Positions 45,927-55,881 of a stretch of 64,000 bases of DNA are shown here, piece after piece. Position 1 is the first letter of the stretch. Every line of letters starts with the position of its first letter. The notes under the pieces are model-generated. The model was given only the letters and a program-made list of their open reading frames with translations, was not told the origin of the DNA and made no database searches. The position numbers and the translations under genes were made by a program. Origin of the DNA: Billgrantia tianxiuensis (lineage in GTDB: Bacteria > Pseudomonadota > Gammaproteobacteria > Pseudomonadales > Halomonadaceae); contig NZ_CP035042.1 of assembly GCF_009834345.1 (NCBI RefSeq), positions 558,001 to 622,000 of the forward strand, written 5' to 3'.

Positions 45927-47747
45927 TTGGACGTGATCGCGCCGCCCGACCTGCACGCACGACTCAAGCCGCGGCTGCTGCCGCGCCCACGCAACGAGGC
46001 ACTCTATGCCCGAGCCCGCGCCGAGGGGCTGAGCGAGCTGCAGGCCCGCGTGCTGGCCGGTCGCTTGGCCAACTACGAAGGCGAGCTGGCCCCGCTGACC
46101 CAGCCCAGCCTGCGCTACCTGGAGCACCCGGAGCGCCTGGCCGACGGCCGCCGTGCCGCCGAACGCATCGCCACCGCCGTGGCCGAGGGCGAGCATATCG
46201 GCATTCTCACCGACTACGACGTCGACGGCATCACCTCCCATGTGGTGATCCGGCGCACCCTGGTGGAACTCTTCGGCGTGCCGGAATCGCGCCTGCACAG
46301 CCTGATCGGCCATCGCATCCACGACGGCTACGGCATCAGCCTGCCGCTGGTGGAGCGCACGCTCGGGCTCTCGCCGCGGCCGACACTGGTGATCACCGCC
46401 GACTGCGGCAGCTCCGACGAGCCGCGCATCGCCCGGCTCAAGGCGGAAGGCATCGACGTGGTAGTGAGCGACCACCACGCGTTGCCTATCGAGGGACCTC
46501 CACCCTCGGCCCATGCCGTGGTGAACCCGACACGCAGCGACTGCCAGTATCCTGACCGTACCATCGCCGGTTGCATGGTCGCCTGGCTGGTCATGTCGCT
46601 CACGCGCAGCGTGTTGATCGAGTGGGGTGTGCTGCCCGAGGCGACACCCAAGCTCTCCGCCTGGCTCTCCTACGTGGCGCTGGGCACCGTGGCCGACTGT
46701 GTGTCGCTGGGTGCTAGCCCAGCCAATCGCGCCGTGGTCAGCCATGGTCTGGCACTGATCAACCGCATGGAGGCCGCCTGCTGGCGCGCCATGGCGGCGC
46801 GCCTGGGCGAGGACAGCGTACCGTTCTCCGCCGAGACGCTAGCCTTCCAGATGGGGCCGCGCATCAATGCCCGTTCTCGCCTCGACGACCCCTACGCGGC
46901 ATTGCACTTCATGCTGGCGGGGGACGACGCCACCGCGATACGCCATTTGCAGACGCTGGACGAGGACAATCAGTCACGCAAGGCGATCGAGGCGGAAATG
47001 GTCGAAGAGGCGCGCGCCCTGGCCTTGCCCCAGCTCGAGGCCGACCTGCCTGCCTTGGTGGTCTATCTCGAAAGCGGCCATCCCGGCGTGCAGGGCATCG
47101 TCGCCTCGCGCCTGGTGCAGGCCTTCGGACGTCCCGCGCTGGTGCTGACACCGGCCGCGGCGCCCAACATGCTCACCGGCTCGGGGCGCTCCATCGAAGC
47201 GCTGCACCTGCGCGACGCCCTGCAGCGCGTCCATGAGCTGGCGCCCGAGGCACTACCGCGCTTTGGCGGGCATCGCGGTGCGGCCGGGGTCGGTGTGCCG
47301 ATGGAGCGGCTCAAGGCTTTCCGCTCCGCTTTCCTGCAGGCGGTGAAGGAGCAGTTGGGCGGTCTCGAGCTGTTTCCCCATGTGTTCACCGACGGGACGC
47401 TGGCTCCCGGGCAGTTCCAACTGGCCACGCTGCTCGAGCTGGAGGCGCTGGGCCCCTACGGGAGGGAATTCGATGCGCCGCTGTTTGAAGGGGAGTTCCT
47501 GGTGGAATCGCTGCGTTCGGTGGGGGCTGACGGCACTCATCTGTCGATGACACTGTCGGCCGGTGCGGCGAGCCTCAAGGCGATCTGGTTTCGTGCACTG
47601 ACGCCGGGAGAGCTGCCGGCCTTTAGCTTGGGTGACACGCTGCGCTGCGCCTATCGGCTCAGTCGCAACCGCTGGCGGGGGCAGGAGTCGCTGCAGCTCA
47701 TGATCGAATATGCCGAGCCGCTGGCAGCGAAGCACCGCGCAACCTAA
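45927..47747 (+). CDS. recJ: Single-stranded-DNA 5' exonuclease RecJ
   Basis: A 606-residue DHH-family exonuclease. Motifs: TDYDVDGITS (metal aspartates), VVSDHHALP, ALGTVADCVSLG, and in the DHHA1 region GVQGIVASRL and RFGGHRGAAGVGV. E. coli RecJ is similar in length and wording and is likewise downstream of dsbC, although here hom and thrC intervene. It acts in RecF-pathway and mismatch repair. Starts at TTG 45927 with AGAGGAG upstream. Confidence 0.92.
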   Translation: MDVIAPPDLHARLKPRLLPRPRNEALYARARAEGLSELQARVLAGRLANYEGELAPLTQPSLRYLEHPERLADGRRAAERIATAVAEGEHIGILTDYDVDGITSHVVIRRTLVELFGVPESRLHSLIGHRIHDGYGISLPLVERTLGLSPRPTLVITADCGSSDEPRIARLKAEGIDVVVSDHHALPIEGPPPSAHAVVNPTRSDCQYPDRTIAGCMVAWLVMSLTRSVLIEWGVLPEATPKLSAWLSYVALGTVADCVSLGASPANRAVVSHGLALINRMEAACWRAMAARLGEDSVPFSAETLAFQMGPRINARSRLDDPYAALHFMLAGDDATAIRHLQTLDEDNQSRKAIEAEMVEEARALALPQLEADLPALVVYLESGHPGVQGIVASRLVQAFGRPALVLTPAAAPNMLTGSGRSIEALHLRDALQRVHELAPEALPRFGGHRGAAGVGVPMERLKAFRSAFLQAVKEQLGGLELFPHVFTDGTLAPGQFQLATLLELEALGPYGREFDAPLFEGEFLVESLRSVGADGTHLSMTLSAGAASLKAIWFRALTPGELPAFSLGDTLRCAYRLSRNRWRGQESLQLMIEYAEPLAAKHRAT

Positions 47748-47828
47748 GCGAGATCAATGATTTCCCTGGCTCGACCCGCTAGAATCCGGGCCGTTCGGGA
47801 CTAGTCCCGCCATCCCAAGGAATCGTGA

Positions 47829-48446
47829 ATGGATCCACAAGATCTTCCCACCGATCCTCATCGCCCCTACGAGGATGTGATGGCGATGCTGGTGGGCACG
47901 CTGTTCGTCGCCCTAGGCGTCACCTTCTATACCCAGGCGCTACTGCTCACCGGCAGTACCGCCGGCATGGCTTTCCTGTTGCAATACGCCAGCGGCTGGC
48001 GCTTCGGGGTGTGGTTCTTCCTGATCAACCTGCCGTTCTACTACCTGGCCGTGAAGCGCATGGGCTGGTCGTTCACCCTGCGTACCTTCGTCGCCATCGC
48101 CCTGGTGTCGTTGTTCTCCGAGCTGACCGGCAAATGGATCGCCTTCGATACATTGAACCCGCTCTATGCCTCGCTGATGGGTGGCAGCCTGATCGGCATC
48201 GGTATGCTGGTGCTGTTTCGTCACCGCACCAGTCTCGGCGGCATCAATATCCTCGCACTCTATCTGCAGGGTCGCTATGGCCTGCGTGCCGGCTACGTGC
48301 AGCTCGGCATCGACGGGCTGATCATGCTCGCCGCCTTTCTCGTGCTGCCTCCGGAACGGGTGGGGCTCTCGGTACTCGGCGCCGTGGCGCTCAATCTGAT
48401 CATTGCCTTGAATCACAAGCCCGGCCGCTATATGGGGGTTTCCTAG
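47829..48446 (+). CDS. YitT-family membrane protein (DUF161)
   Basis: A 205-residue inner-membrane protein with about six helices. Family segments: LFVALGVTFYTQALLLTGSTAG, YYLAVKRMGWSFTLRTFVAI and MGGSLIGIGMLVLFRHRTSLGGINILALYLQ, the last a conserved glycine-rich loop. The function is not established; transport is inferred from the fold. It ends in a four-base overlap with the convergent VOC gene. Confidence 0.86.
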   Translation: MDPQDLPTDPHRPYEDVMAMLVGTLFVALGVTFYTQALLLTGSTAGMAFLLQYASGWRFGVWFFLINLPFYYLAVKRMGWSFTLRTFVAIALVSLFSELTGKWIAFDTLNPLYASLMGGSLIGIGMLVLFRHRTSLGGINILALYLQGRYGLRAGYVQLGIDGLIMLAAFLVLPPERVGLSVLGAVALNLIIALNHKPGRYMGVS

Positions 48447-48862
48447 TAGTTGGGCCAGACACCCGGCGTGGCCAGCTCGATCAGGTGTCCGTCGGGGTCG
48501 CGGAAGTAGAGGCTTTCACCGCCGCGGGGCCAGTGGGTGCGCCCTTCGATGACCACGCCGTGATCGCTGAGTTGTCGCTCCCAGGCGGCCAGCTCGCGCG
48601 CGTCGATGGCGAAGGCGAGGTGTACCCGCCCCTTACCGTCGTGGGGCGGGATGGTACCCATGTCGTTGGGCAGCACTACGGTTTCCAGCGTCTCGCCCTG
48701 GCGGAACAACAACAGCACCGTGTTGGCGCCGGCATCGTAGGCGGTGAAGCGGTGGTCGGCATTGAAGGGCTCGAGCCCCATCACGCCTTCGAAGAAGACC
48801 CGCGCCCGATCCATGTCGTCAACGTAGAGCGCGGTCTCGAGAACGCCGTTGAGCCTGGGCAT
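48443..48862 (-). CDS. VOC-superfamily protein (glyoxalase/bleomycin resistance/dioxygenase fold)
   Basis: A 139-residue vicinal-oxygen-chelate protein with two beta-alpha-beta-beta-beta units. Metal ligands are likely H in GRVHLAFAI and E in DPDGHLIELATPG. Members are lyases, dioxygenases or antibiotic-binding proteins, and the substrate here is not deducible. The ATG at 48862 (MPRLNGVLET) has GGAGAGAC upstream and is preferred to the reading from 48883. Confidence 0.85.
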   Translation of the reverse strand: MPRLNGVLETALYVDDMDRARVFFEGVMGLEPFNADHRFTAYDAGANTVLLLFRQGETLETVVLPNDMGTIPPHDGKGRVHLAFAIDARELAAWERQLSDHGVVIEGRTHWPRGGESLYFRDPDGHLIELATPGVWPNY

Positions 48863-49197
48863 GGCTGTCTCTCCATCTGCCATATGTATTCAGCTTAGCA
48901 GGTACTAGTCGTCTTCCGGCGGCCTGGCAAAGGTGCCGGAAAGGAAAGCCTCATGCAGCAAACTACCGTCGGGCCAGGTAAGTCTGTCTGCAGTGACGCG
49001 TGTGTTGAGTTGCCCAGGAAAAAGTTCAACGGCTTACGCCTGAATAAGACTAAAGAATGAGACTTTCTTGCATTAAAACGAACGTTTGCCCTTGATCCGA
49101 ACGGATGTTTGGCGAAAACTGGCTTCGTAGAGCACCGCTCCGCCGAGGGCGGGACAACAACCAGCGCCAGCTCGTATCTGGAAGAGGACGTCGAAAC
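48863..49197. other. Intergenic region before fadL
   Basis: A 335-base gap. It holds a possible hairpin TTCCGGC (48915-48921) / GCCGGAA (48936-48942), on either strand, and on the minus strand an open frame of 42 codons without a start codon (48905-49033). The part before 49080 is relatively AT-rich (AAGAATGAGACTTTCTTGC) and may contain the fadL promoter. No riboswitch class could be assigned. Confidence 0.4.
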
Positions 49198-50570
49198 ATG
49201 CAGAACAAGTTCAACAGGATCACCTGGGCTGTGGCCATTGCCGCTGCCGCCTTCGCCAGTCAGGCCAACGCCGGCGGTTACCAGATCAACGAGCAGAGCG
49301 TCAGTGGCCAGGGCTATGGCCACGCCGGGCGGAGCTCCAACGTCAACGACGCCACCATCGTATTCGGCAACCCGGCGGGTATGTCGTTCCTCGATCGGGC
49401 GCAGCTGACCGCGGGCGGCACCTATTTGAACGTCAATAGCCGGATTCGCAACGTTGAGTCCGAGCGTACCGGGGTAGTAACGATGGGTGGAGTGCCCATT
49501 GGTGCGACTTCGGAATCAGTTGACGGTACCAATGACGGCGATATGGTGCCTGGTACCCTGATTCCTTTTGCATTTTATGCTCAGCCGGTCAATGAGCGTC
49601 TCGCCTTTGGCTTCGGGGTCTATGCGCCGTTCGGCTCCAAGACCGATTACGAAGGTGGATTCGAGGGGCGAAATCAGGGCAATTACACTGAGGTTCGGGT
49701 GATAAGCGCCCAGCCCACTGTTTCCTATAGGTTCAACGACCAATGGGCTGTTGGTGCAGGTATTACCTACAATCGCGTCAATGGTGAACTCCAGCGTCAA
49801 GTTCCCGTTGCCCTCCCGGATGGCATGGGGGGAGCCAATATCACAGAACTGGATGCTCGGGTCGAAGGTGATGACGATAACTGGGGCTATAACCTGGGTG
49901 TGATTTTTCAGCCGGTGCCAGAAACTACGTTAGGACTGACTTATCGTTCCAAAGTGAGTTATACGCTGACTGGCGATTTCCGGGCGACCGCCACGGACGC
50001 TTCACTAGGCGTACCTGAAGGAACAGTGGTCAGAGAGGACAATGCTAGCCTCGACCTGACAACTCCTGAGACAGTCAACTTCTCCGTCACCCAGCAGATG
50101 AGCGACAACCTCAAGCTGATGGCGGGTGCTTCTTGGACGCGCTGGAGCCGCTTTGAGCGTATCTTGGTCGAGGGCGAGACCTCCGAGGATCCGATCACTC
50201 TTGAGCAACAGAACTATTCCAATGCTTGGGCGTTTGCTGTGGGGGGGAATACCAGCTTAATCCTCAGCTTGCCTTGCGTGCGGGCGTAACCATCGATAAC
50301 ACGCCGACCAACGACGCCACCCGTAGCGTGCGGATTCCGTCGGATGATCGCCGTATTTTCTCGATTGGTGCAGGTTGGACGCCTATGGAAAACCTGACGC
50401 TTGACGTTGCCTATTCCTACCTGACTGAGCGCGGTACTCACGTTGATCAGACCAAGACGGACACCCGTGAATTGCAGCCAGGGGTTGTTTCACAAGTGAC
50501 TTCGTCTTATAGCGCCGACTACAAGAACGAGGCCCATGGCTTCGGTGCCCAGCTGACCTATCGCTTCTGA
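49198..50570 (+). CDS. FadL/OmpP1/TodX outer-membrane transporter (apparent frameshift)
   Basis: A beta-barrel porin of about 457 residues. Signal peptide ending QANA, then the FadL hatch start GGYQINEQSVSGQGYGHAG, NPAGMSFLDRAQLTAG, and a C-terminal strand ending in FGAQLTYRF with a terminal aromatic residue. It imports long-chain fatty acids or other hydrophobic compounds. The frame breaks in the G run 50241-50247: seven G where eight are needed; one added G gives AFAVGGEYQLNPQLALRAG. The central part, about 49440-50260, has lower GC than both ends. Confidence 0.9.
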
Positions 50571-50610
50571 TCGGCAATCATACGTTTGGTACAGATCAAG
50601 CGTTCGTTCC

Positions 50611-50633
50611 AAGCCCGGCATATGCCGGGCTTT
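50611..50633 (+). terminator. Terminator after fadL
   Basis: AAGCCCGGCA / TGCCGGGCTT hairpin with TTTGTGCTTTT, 40 bases after the fadL stop. Confidence 0.85.
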
Positions 50634-50801
50634 GTGCTTTTCCGCCCCGCCTGGGCAGGCATCTCGAGATAGGCGCCCCTCGTCGGCAAGGATGCGTCCC
50701 ATCGCCGAGTTGGCTACAATAGTTGCCTTTTCCGCGCTGCCGGGGCGGGTCCATGGCCTGCCCCGGCAGCCGTCCTCTATGCGAATCAGGCGAGCGAGCC
50801 C

Positions 50802-51899
50802 ATGCTGGAAACCAACCCCATTCACAACCTCATCAAGGACCTGTCCGAACGGACAGACGTCCTGAGGGGGTATCTTTGACTATGCCGAACGCAAGGATCG
50901 GCTAGAGGAAGTCTCCGCGAGCTGGAAGATCCGGGCGTGTGGAACGATCCCGAGTACGCCCAGAAGCTGGGTAAGGAACGTGCCTCCCTCGAGGCCATCG
51001 TCGAGACCATCGACGAACTCGACCAGGGTCTGGCGGACAGCCGCGACCTGCTCGAGCTGGCCGAGATGGAAGAGGACGAAGACACTGTCGCCGAGGTGAA
51101 GAAGGAGCTCGATGGGCTCCAGGAGAGCCTGGCGAAGCTCGAGTTCCGGCGCATGTTCTCGGGCGAGATGGACGCCAACAACGCCTATCTCGACATCCAG
51201 GCCGGTTCCGGCGGCACCGAGGCTCAGGACTGGGCCAACATGCTGCTGCGCATGTATCTGCGCTGGTGCGAGCACCACGGCTTCAAGACCGAGATCACCG
51301 AGCTTTCTGCCGGTGAGGTGGCGGGTATCAAGTCGGCCACGATTCACGTGCAGGGCGACCACGCCTTCGGCTGGCTGCGTACCGAGACCGGCGTGCACCG
51401 CCTGGTGCGCAAGAGCCCGTTCGACTCCGGCGGCCGTCGCCACACGTCATTCGCCTCGGTGTTCCTGTCGCCGGAGATCGACGACAGCTTCGAGGTCGAG
51501 ATCAACCCGGCGGATCTGCGCGTCGACACCTACCGCTCCAGCGGCGCGGGCGGTCAGCACGTCAACACCACCGATTCTGCGGTGCGTATCACCCACGAGC
51601 CCACCGGCATCGTGGTGGCCTGCCAGAGCCAGCGCAGCCAGCACGCCAACCGTGACTTCGCCATGAAGCAGCTCAAGGCGAAGCTGTGGGAGCACGAGAT
51701 GGAGAAGCGCAATGCCGCCAAGCAGGAGGCGGAAGACTCCAAGGCCGATATCGGCTGGGGTAGCCAGATCCGCTCCTACGTGCTCGACGACCAGCGCATC
51801 AAGGACCTGCGAACCGGCGTGCAGACCAGCAACTGCGACCGGGTGCTGGATGGCGATCTGGACGCCTTCATCGAAGCCAGCTTGAAGCAAGGTTTGTAG
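50802..51899 (+). CDS. prfB: Peptide chain release factor 2 (programmed +1 frameshift and one apparent error)
   Basis: RF2 of about 365 residues, with the GGQ loop ([15 protein letters not shown]) and the SPF anticodon-like tripeptide ([10 protein letters not shown]). Codons 1-25 run from the ATG at 50802 to an in-frame TGA at 50877. AGGGGG at 50865 followed by TATCTTTGAC is the classical autoregulatory +1 shift site, after which [14 protein letters not shown] reads on. A second break follows at about 50918: one G missing, restoring [16 protein letters not shown]. The second break is probably a sequence deletion. lysS follows, as in E. coli. Confidence 0.94.
50865..50880 (+). promoter_or_regulatory. 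prfB programmed +1 frameshift site
   Basis: AGGGGG acts as an internal Shine-Dalgarno element three bases before CTTTGAC, where the in-frame TGA (50877-50879) is bypassed by a slip on CTT to CTTT. When RF2 is scarce the ribosome pauses and shifts, raising RF2 levels. The spacing and sequence match the E. coli element. Confidence 0.93.
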
Positions 51900-51983
51900 C
51901 CTTGGGCCACGAGCCGCGAGCGGTAGCCAATCCGCTTGCGCTCGTGGCTCGCCGCCCGTAGCGAATTCTTAACAGGTAACGAC

Positions 51984-53534
51984 ATGGCCAACCAGAGCTC
52001 TTCCCCGGATACGCTCCAGACCGACGAGAACCGCTTGATTGCCGAGCGTCGGGCCAAGCTGGCGGCGCGCCGCCAGCGCGCCGATGCCACCGGCGGCAGC
52101 GCCTTCCCCAACGATTTTCGCCGCGACAGCCTGGCGGCCGACCTCGTGGCCGAGCTGGGTGAGAAGGAGAAGGACGAGCTGGAGTCGCTGAATCGTCCTG
52201 CGGCAGTGGCCGGGCGCATCATGCGCAAGCGCGGCCCGTTCCTGGTGATCCAGGACCCCTCCGGCACGATCCAGCTCTACGTCGACAAGAAGGGGCTGGC
52301 GGAAGAGGTGCTGGAGGATATCAAGAGCTGGGACATCGGCGACATCGTCGCGGCCCGCGGCCCGGTGCACAAGTCGGGCAAGGGTGACCTCTACGTGATG
52401 ATGGAAGAGGCGAGGCTGCTGACCAAGAGCCTGCGCCCGCTGCCGGACAAGTTCCATGGCCTGACCGACATGGAGGCACGCTATCGCCAGCGCTACGTCG
52501 ACCTGATCATGAACCCCGATTCGCGCCGGGTATTCGAGACCCGCGCCGGGGTGATCAGCGCCATGCGCCGCTTCTTCGAGGAGCGCGGCTTCATGGAAGT
52601 CGAGACCCCCATGCTGCAGCCGATCCCCGGGGGCGCCACCGCGCGGCCCTTCATCACCCACCACAATGCGCTGGACATCGACATGTACCTGCGCATCGCT
52701 CCCGAGCTCTACCTCAAGCGCCTGGTGGTGGGCGGCTTCGAGAAGGTCTTCGAGATCAACCGCAACTTCCGTAACGAGGGCCTCTCGACGCGCCACAACC
52801 CTGAGTTCACCATGGTCGAGTTCTACCAGGCCCATGCCAACCACCATGACCTGATGGACCTCACCGAGGAGATGCTGCGCACCGTCGCGCTCAAGGTGCT
52901 GGGTACCACCACGGTGGTCAACACCGTGCGCAGCGCCGAGGGCGAAGTGCTCGAGACCTACGAGTACGACTTCGGCAAGCCGCTCAAGCGCATCAGCGTG
53001 TTCGACTCGATCCTCGAGTTCAACCCGGACATTCACGCCGAGGCGCTGGCCGACGAGGCCGCCGCGCGGCAGATCGCCGAGCGCCTGGACATCGACGTCA
53101 AGGATGGCTGGGGCCTGGGCAAGATCCAGATCGAGATCTTCGAGAAGACCGTCGAGCACCGCCTGAAGGACCCGACCTTCATCACCGACTACCCCACCGA
53201 GGTGAGCCCGCTGGCGCGGCGCAAGGACAGCGACCCGTTCGTCACCGAGCGCTTCGAGTTCTTCGTCGGCGGGCGCGAGATTGCCAACGGCTTCTCGGAG
53301 CTCAACGATGCCGAGGACCAGGCCGAGCGTTTCCGCGCCCAGGCGGCGGAGAAGGAGGCCGGTGACCTCGAGGCGATGTACTACGATGCCGACTACGTGC
53401 GCGCGCTGGAGTACGGCTTGCCGCCCACCGCCGGTGAGGGCATCGGCATCGACCGCCTGGTCATGCTGTTCACCGACAGCGCCTCGATCCGGGACGTGCT
53501 GCTGTTCCCGGCCATGCGTCCTGAGGTGGACTGA
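51984..53534 (+). CDS. lysS: Lysyl-tRNA synthetase, class II
   Basis: A 516-residue class II lysyl-tRNA synthetase. N-terminal OB-fold anticodon-binding domain ([20 protein letters not shown]), then the catalytic core with motif 1 ([17 protein letters not shown]), motif 2 ([22 protein letters not shown]) and motif 3 ([16 protein letters not shown]). Follows prfB by 84 bases, a conserved gammaproteobacterial pair. The ATG at 51984 is preferred over 51936. Confidence 0.97.
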   Translation: MANQSSSPDTLQTDENRLIAERRAKLAARRQRADATGGSAFPNDFRRDSLAADLVAELGEKEKDELESLNRPAAVAGRIMRKRGPFLVIQDPSGTIQLYVDKKGLAEEVLEDIKSWDIGDIVAARGPVHKSGKGDLYVMMEEARLLTKSLRPLPDKFHGLTDMEARYRQRYVDLIMNPDSRRVFETRAGVISAMRRFFEERGFMEVETPMLQPIPGGATARPFITHHNALDIDMYLRIAPELYLKRLVVGGFEKVFEINRNFRNEGLSTRHNPEFTMVEFYQAHANHHDLMDLTEEMLRTVALKVLGTTTVVNTVRSAEGEVLETYEYDFGKPLKRISVFDSILEFNPDIHAEALADEAAARQIAERLDIDVKDGWGLGKIQIEIFEKTVEHRLKDPTFITDYPTEVSPLARRKDSDPFVTERFEFFVGGREIANGFSELNDAEDQAERFRAQAAEKEAGDLEAMYYDADYVRALEYGLPPTAGEGIGIDRLVMLFTDSASIRDVLLFPAMRPEVD

Positions 53535-53649
53535 AGGGGCTGCCCCCCGGTAAAGCCCCGGGCCTCTCGGTGTCGACCCGGCGGAAGTATTGGTAAGCGG
53601 CGTCGCTAGCGCCCATAATGATCACCGTTTCGACGTCGAGGAGACCGCG

Positions 53650-54036
53650 ATGAAACTGCTCAACCGCTCCGCCCTGAGCGTCAGGCCGACCCGGCACTTC
53701 GTGGACTGGATCAATGCGCTGGAACCCACCATGGGGGAGGACGACCTCACCCTGGAGGACGTCGAACGTGAAAGCACGGTCTATCTGATTCCCGAGATGG
53801 ACACCCCGGAGGCGCTGGAAGCCTTCGTGCGCGAGCGCTACCTCGAGATCCTCGAGACCGAGCTGCGCGCCTGGGAGGAGGACGAGCGGCAGTGGCCCGA
53901 GGCTCTCGACTGGGCGCTGTTCCAGCGCTTCCTGCAGGTCGAGCACAGCTACCTGGCCATCGACCTGGACGACGAGACGGCGCTGGAGATCTCCGAGGTC
54001 GACGATTCACTATTGCTGGAAACCGACCAGGACTAA
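53650..54036 (+). CDS. Conserved hypothetical protein, 128 residues
   Basis: A small, very acidic, helical protein (EDDLTLEDVERESTVYLIPEM, ETELRAWEEDERQWPE) with no signal or membrane segment. No function recognised. GAGGAGA precedes the ATG at 53650; the reading from GTG 53590 is not supported. It follows lysS in the same direction and ends in a terminator, so it may be part of the lysS transcript. Confidence 0.72.
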   Translation: MKLLNRSALSVRPTRHFVDWINALEPTMGEDDLTLEDVERESTVYLIPEMDTPEALEAFVRERYLEILETELRAWEEDERQWPEALDWALFQRFLQVEHSYLAIDLDDETALEISEVDDSLLLETDQD

Positions 54037-54060
54037 CCGCCTTGTCGAAAGCATCACATG

Positions 54061-54082
54061 AAAACCGGCTGCGGCCGGTTTT
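54061..54082 (+). terminator. Terminator before the MFS gene
   Basis: AAAACCGG / CCGGTTTT hairpin followed by CTCGTT, 25 bases after the hypothetical gene. Confidence 0.8.
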
Positions 54083-54114
54083 CTCGTTAGCAACTCCGCA
54101 GTGATGGAAACCGC

Positions 54115-55545
54115 ATGAGCCGACTCTTTTCGACCCGGCCCGGCGACGACGGCCTGCCGGGCCCCGAGCGACGCCTGGCGGTGCTGGCGCTGATCCTCGG
54201 CACCCTGATGGCCGTGGTGGACGTCACCATGGTCAATATCGCGCTGCCTTCCATCGCGCGTGACCTGGAGGTGTCCGCCGCGAGGACGGTTTGGGTCACC
54301 AACCTCTACCAGATCGTCTGCGCCGCCTTCCTGCTGGTGTGCGCTTCGTTCAGCGAGATGATCAGCCGCCGACGCCTATACGTGGCGGGCCTGGCGCTGT
54401 TCGTGGTGGCTTCGTTGGGCGCTGCACTGTCTCGCAGCCTGGAATGGCTGCTGGTTTTTCGTGCGATGCAGGGGCTCGGTGCGGCCGCCACGCTCTCCAT
54501 CGGCCCGTCGCTCTACCGCTCGATCTTTCCCACCCGGCTGTTGGGCAGTGCACTGGGGCTCTCCGCCCTGGTGGTGGCGGGTGGCTACGCCGCCGGCCCG
54601 GCGCTGGGCGGGCTGGTGCTATCGGCCGTCAGCTGGCCCTGGCTGTTCGCCCTGCATTTGCCTCTGGGGCTTGTTTCGCTGTGGCTGGCCTGGCGTGCGC
54701 TGCCGCGCGAGAAAGGGCGGCGTGGCGGCTTCGACGGCCGCGGTGCGCTGGGGTCGGTGGTCATGCTGGGCAGTTTCTTCCTGGCCATGGATACCCTGGG
54801 CCACGGTGCACCGCTGTGGCAGGCACTGGCCTGGCTGACGCTGAGCGTGGTGGCGGGCGGGCTGTTCCTGCGTCGCCAGCGCCGGGCGAGTCACCCGCTG
54901 CTGCCGCCGCGGCTGTTTCAGGTGGCCCGCTTCCGCCTGGCGGTATCCGCCTCGGGGCTCGCCTTCGTCGGCCAGGGGTTGGCCTTCGTCGCGCTGTCGT
55001 TCCTCTATCAGCAGGAGATGGGCTTCTCGCCGCTGCATACCGCCTGGCTGTTCACGCCCTGGCCGCTCGCCATCATGCTGGTCGGGCCGCTGGCCGGCCG
55101 GCTGGCCGATCGGGTGAATCCCAGCGTGATGGCAAGCCTGGGGCTGGTGTTGCTGATGCTGGGACTGGCCTCGCTGGCACTGTTGCCGCAGGATGCCGGC
55201 GTGCTGGACAGCTTGTGGCGCACCGCGCTGTGCGGCATCGGCTTCGGGCTGTTCCAGCCGCCCAACAACCGCGAGATGATGACCAGCGCGCCGCGCGAGC
55301 TCAGCACCAGCGCCTCGGGCGTGCTCAGCACCACGCGCACTGTGGGCCAATCTCTAGGGGTGGCGCTGGTCGGTGCCTTCATGGCGGCCAGCGCTCCGGT
55401 ACAGGCCACGCTGTGGATCGGCTGCCTGACCTGCCTGCTGGCGCTCGTGGCCAGCCTGGCGCGGATGCCGCTGGTTGGAGCCGTTCAGGCCGATAGCGCT
55501 GAGCAGCCGCCCCAGGTGCAGTCACCGAGCAAGAGAGTACAATGA
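54115..55545 (+). CDS. MFS transporter, DHA2 (EmrB/QacA) type
   Basis: A 476-residue permease with about 14 hydrophobic helices. The DHA2 signature in helix 1 (LGTLMAVVDVTMVNIALPSIARDL) carries the membrane-embedded aspartate that couples drug and proton transport; motif A lies in SEMISRRRLYVAG. Likely a drug:H+ antiporter, but the substrate is unknown. No membrane fusion partner (EmrA) is nearby. Confidence 0.88.
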   Translation: MSRLFSTRPGDDGLPGPERRLAVLALILGTLMAVVDVTMVNIALPSIARDLEVSAARTVWVTNLYQIVCAAFLLVCASFSEMISRRRLYVAGLALFVVASLGAALSRSLEWLLVFRAMQGLGAAATLSIGPSLYRSIFPTRLLGSALGLSALVVAGGYAAGPALGGLVLSAVSWPWLFALHLPLGLVSLWLAWRALPREKGRRGGFDGRGALGSVVMLGSFFLAMDTLGHGAPLWQALAWLTLSVVAGGLFLRRQRRASHPLLPPRLFQVARFRLAVSASGLAFVGQGLAFVALSFLYQQEMGFSPLHTAWLFTPWPLAIMLVGPLAGRLADRVNPSVMASLGLVLLMLGLASLALLPQDAGVLDSLWRTALCGIGFGLFQPPNNREMMTSAPRELSTSASGVLSTTRTVGQSLGVALVGAFMAASAPVQATLWIGCLTCLLALVASLARMPLVGAVQADSAEQPPQVQSPSKRVQ

Positions 55546-55572
55546 CCTGACATCCATGATCGAGGAGCCCTC

Positions 55573-55881
55573 ATGAGCGTTCAGGCCGTTATCGAAGAGA
55601 AGCTGCAGGCCCTCGAGCCCACCCATGTGGCGGTGGAGAACGAGAGCCATCGGCATGCCGTGCCGGCCAATTCCGAAACCCATTTCAAGGTCACGGTGGT
55701 GTCCGAGCACTTCCAGGGGTTGATGCCGGTGAAGCGCCACCAGCGTCTCTATGCACTGTTGGCCGATGAGCTCGCTGGGCCGGTGCACGCCCTGGCCTTG
55801 CATCTCTACACACCGCAGGAGTGGGCCGCTCGCGGCGAGGCCCGTCCCGACTCGCCCAACTGTCGTGGCGCCGGCACGTGA
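55573..55881 (+). CDS. BolA-family protein
   Basis: A 102-residue BolA fold protein: VIEEKLQALEPTHVAVENESHRHAVPANSETHFKVTVVSEHF, with the conserved histidine used in Fe-S partner binding, and MPVKRHQRLYALLADELAGPVHALALHLYTPQEW. BolA proteins act with monothiol glutaredoxins in iron-sulfur trafficking or morphology control. GAGGAG precedes the ATG. The HolD-like gene starts in a four-base overlap with its stop. Confidence 0.92.
   Translation: MSVQAVIEEKLQALEPTHVAVENESHRHAVPANSETHFKVTVVSEHFQGLMPVKRHQRLYALLADELAGPVHALALHLYTPQEWAARGEARPDSPNCRGAGT

Noticed and set aside
44631..46745. Very long open frame on the minus strand (704 codons) across thrC and recJ
   Set aside because: It is an antisense shadow of two clear genes with correct motifs; high GC suppresses stop codons in the opposite frame.
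48905..48990. Possible riboswitch or pseudoknot upstream of fadL
   Set aside because: A TTCCGGC/GCCGGAA stem and a possible CCTGG/CCAGG contact can be drawn, but the conserved cores of known classes (c-di-GMP, cobalamin, SAM) are not matched.
51969..53159. 396-codon minus-strand frame over lysS
   Set aside because: Shadow of lysyl-tRNA synthetase.
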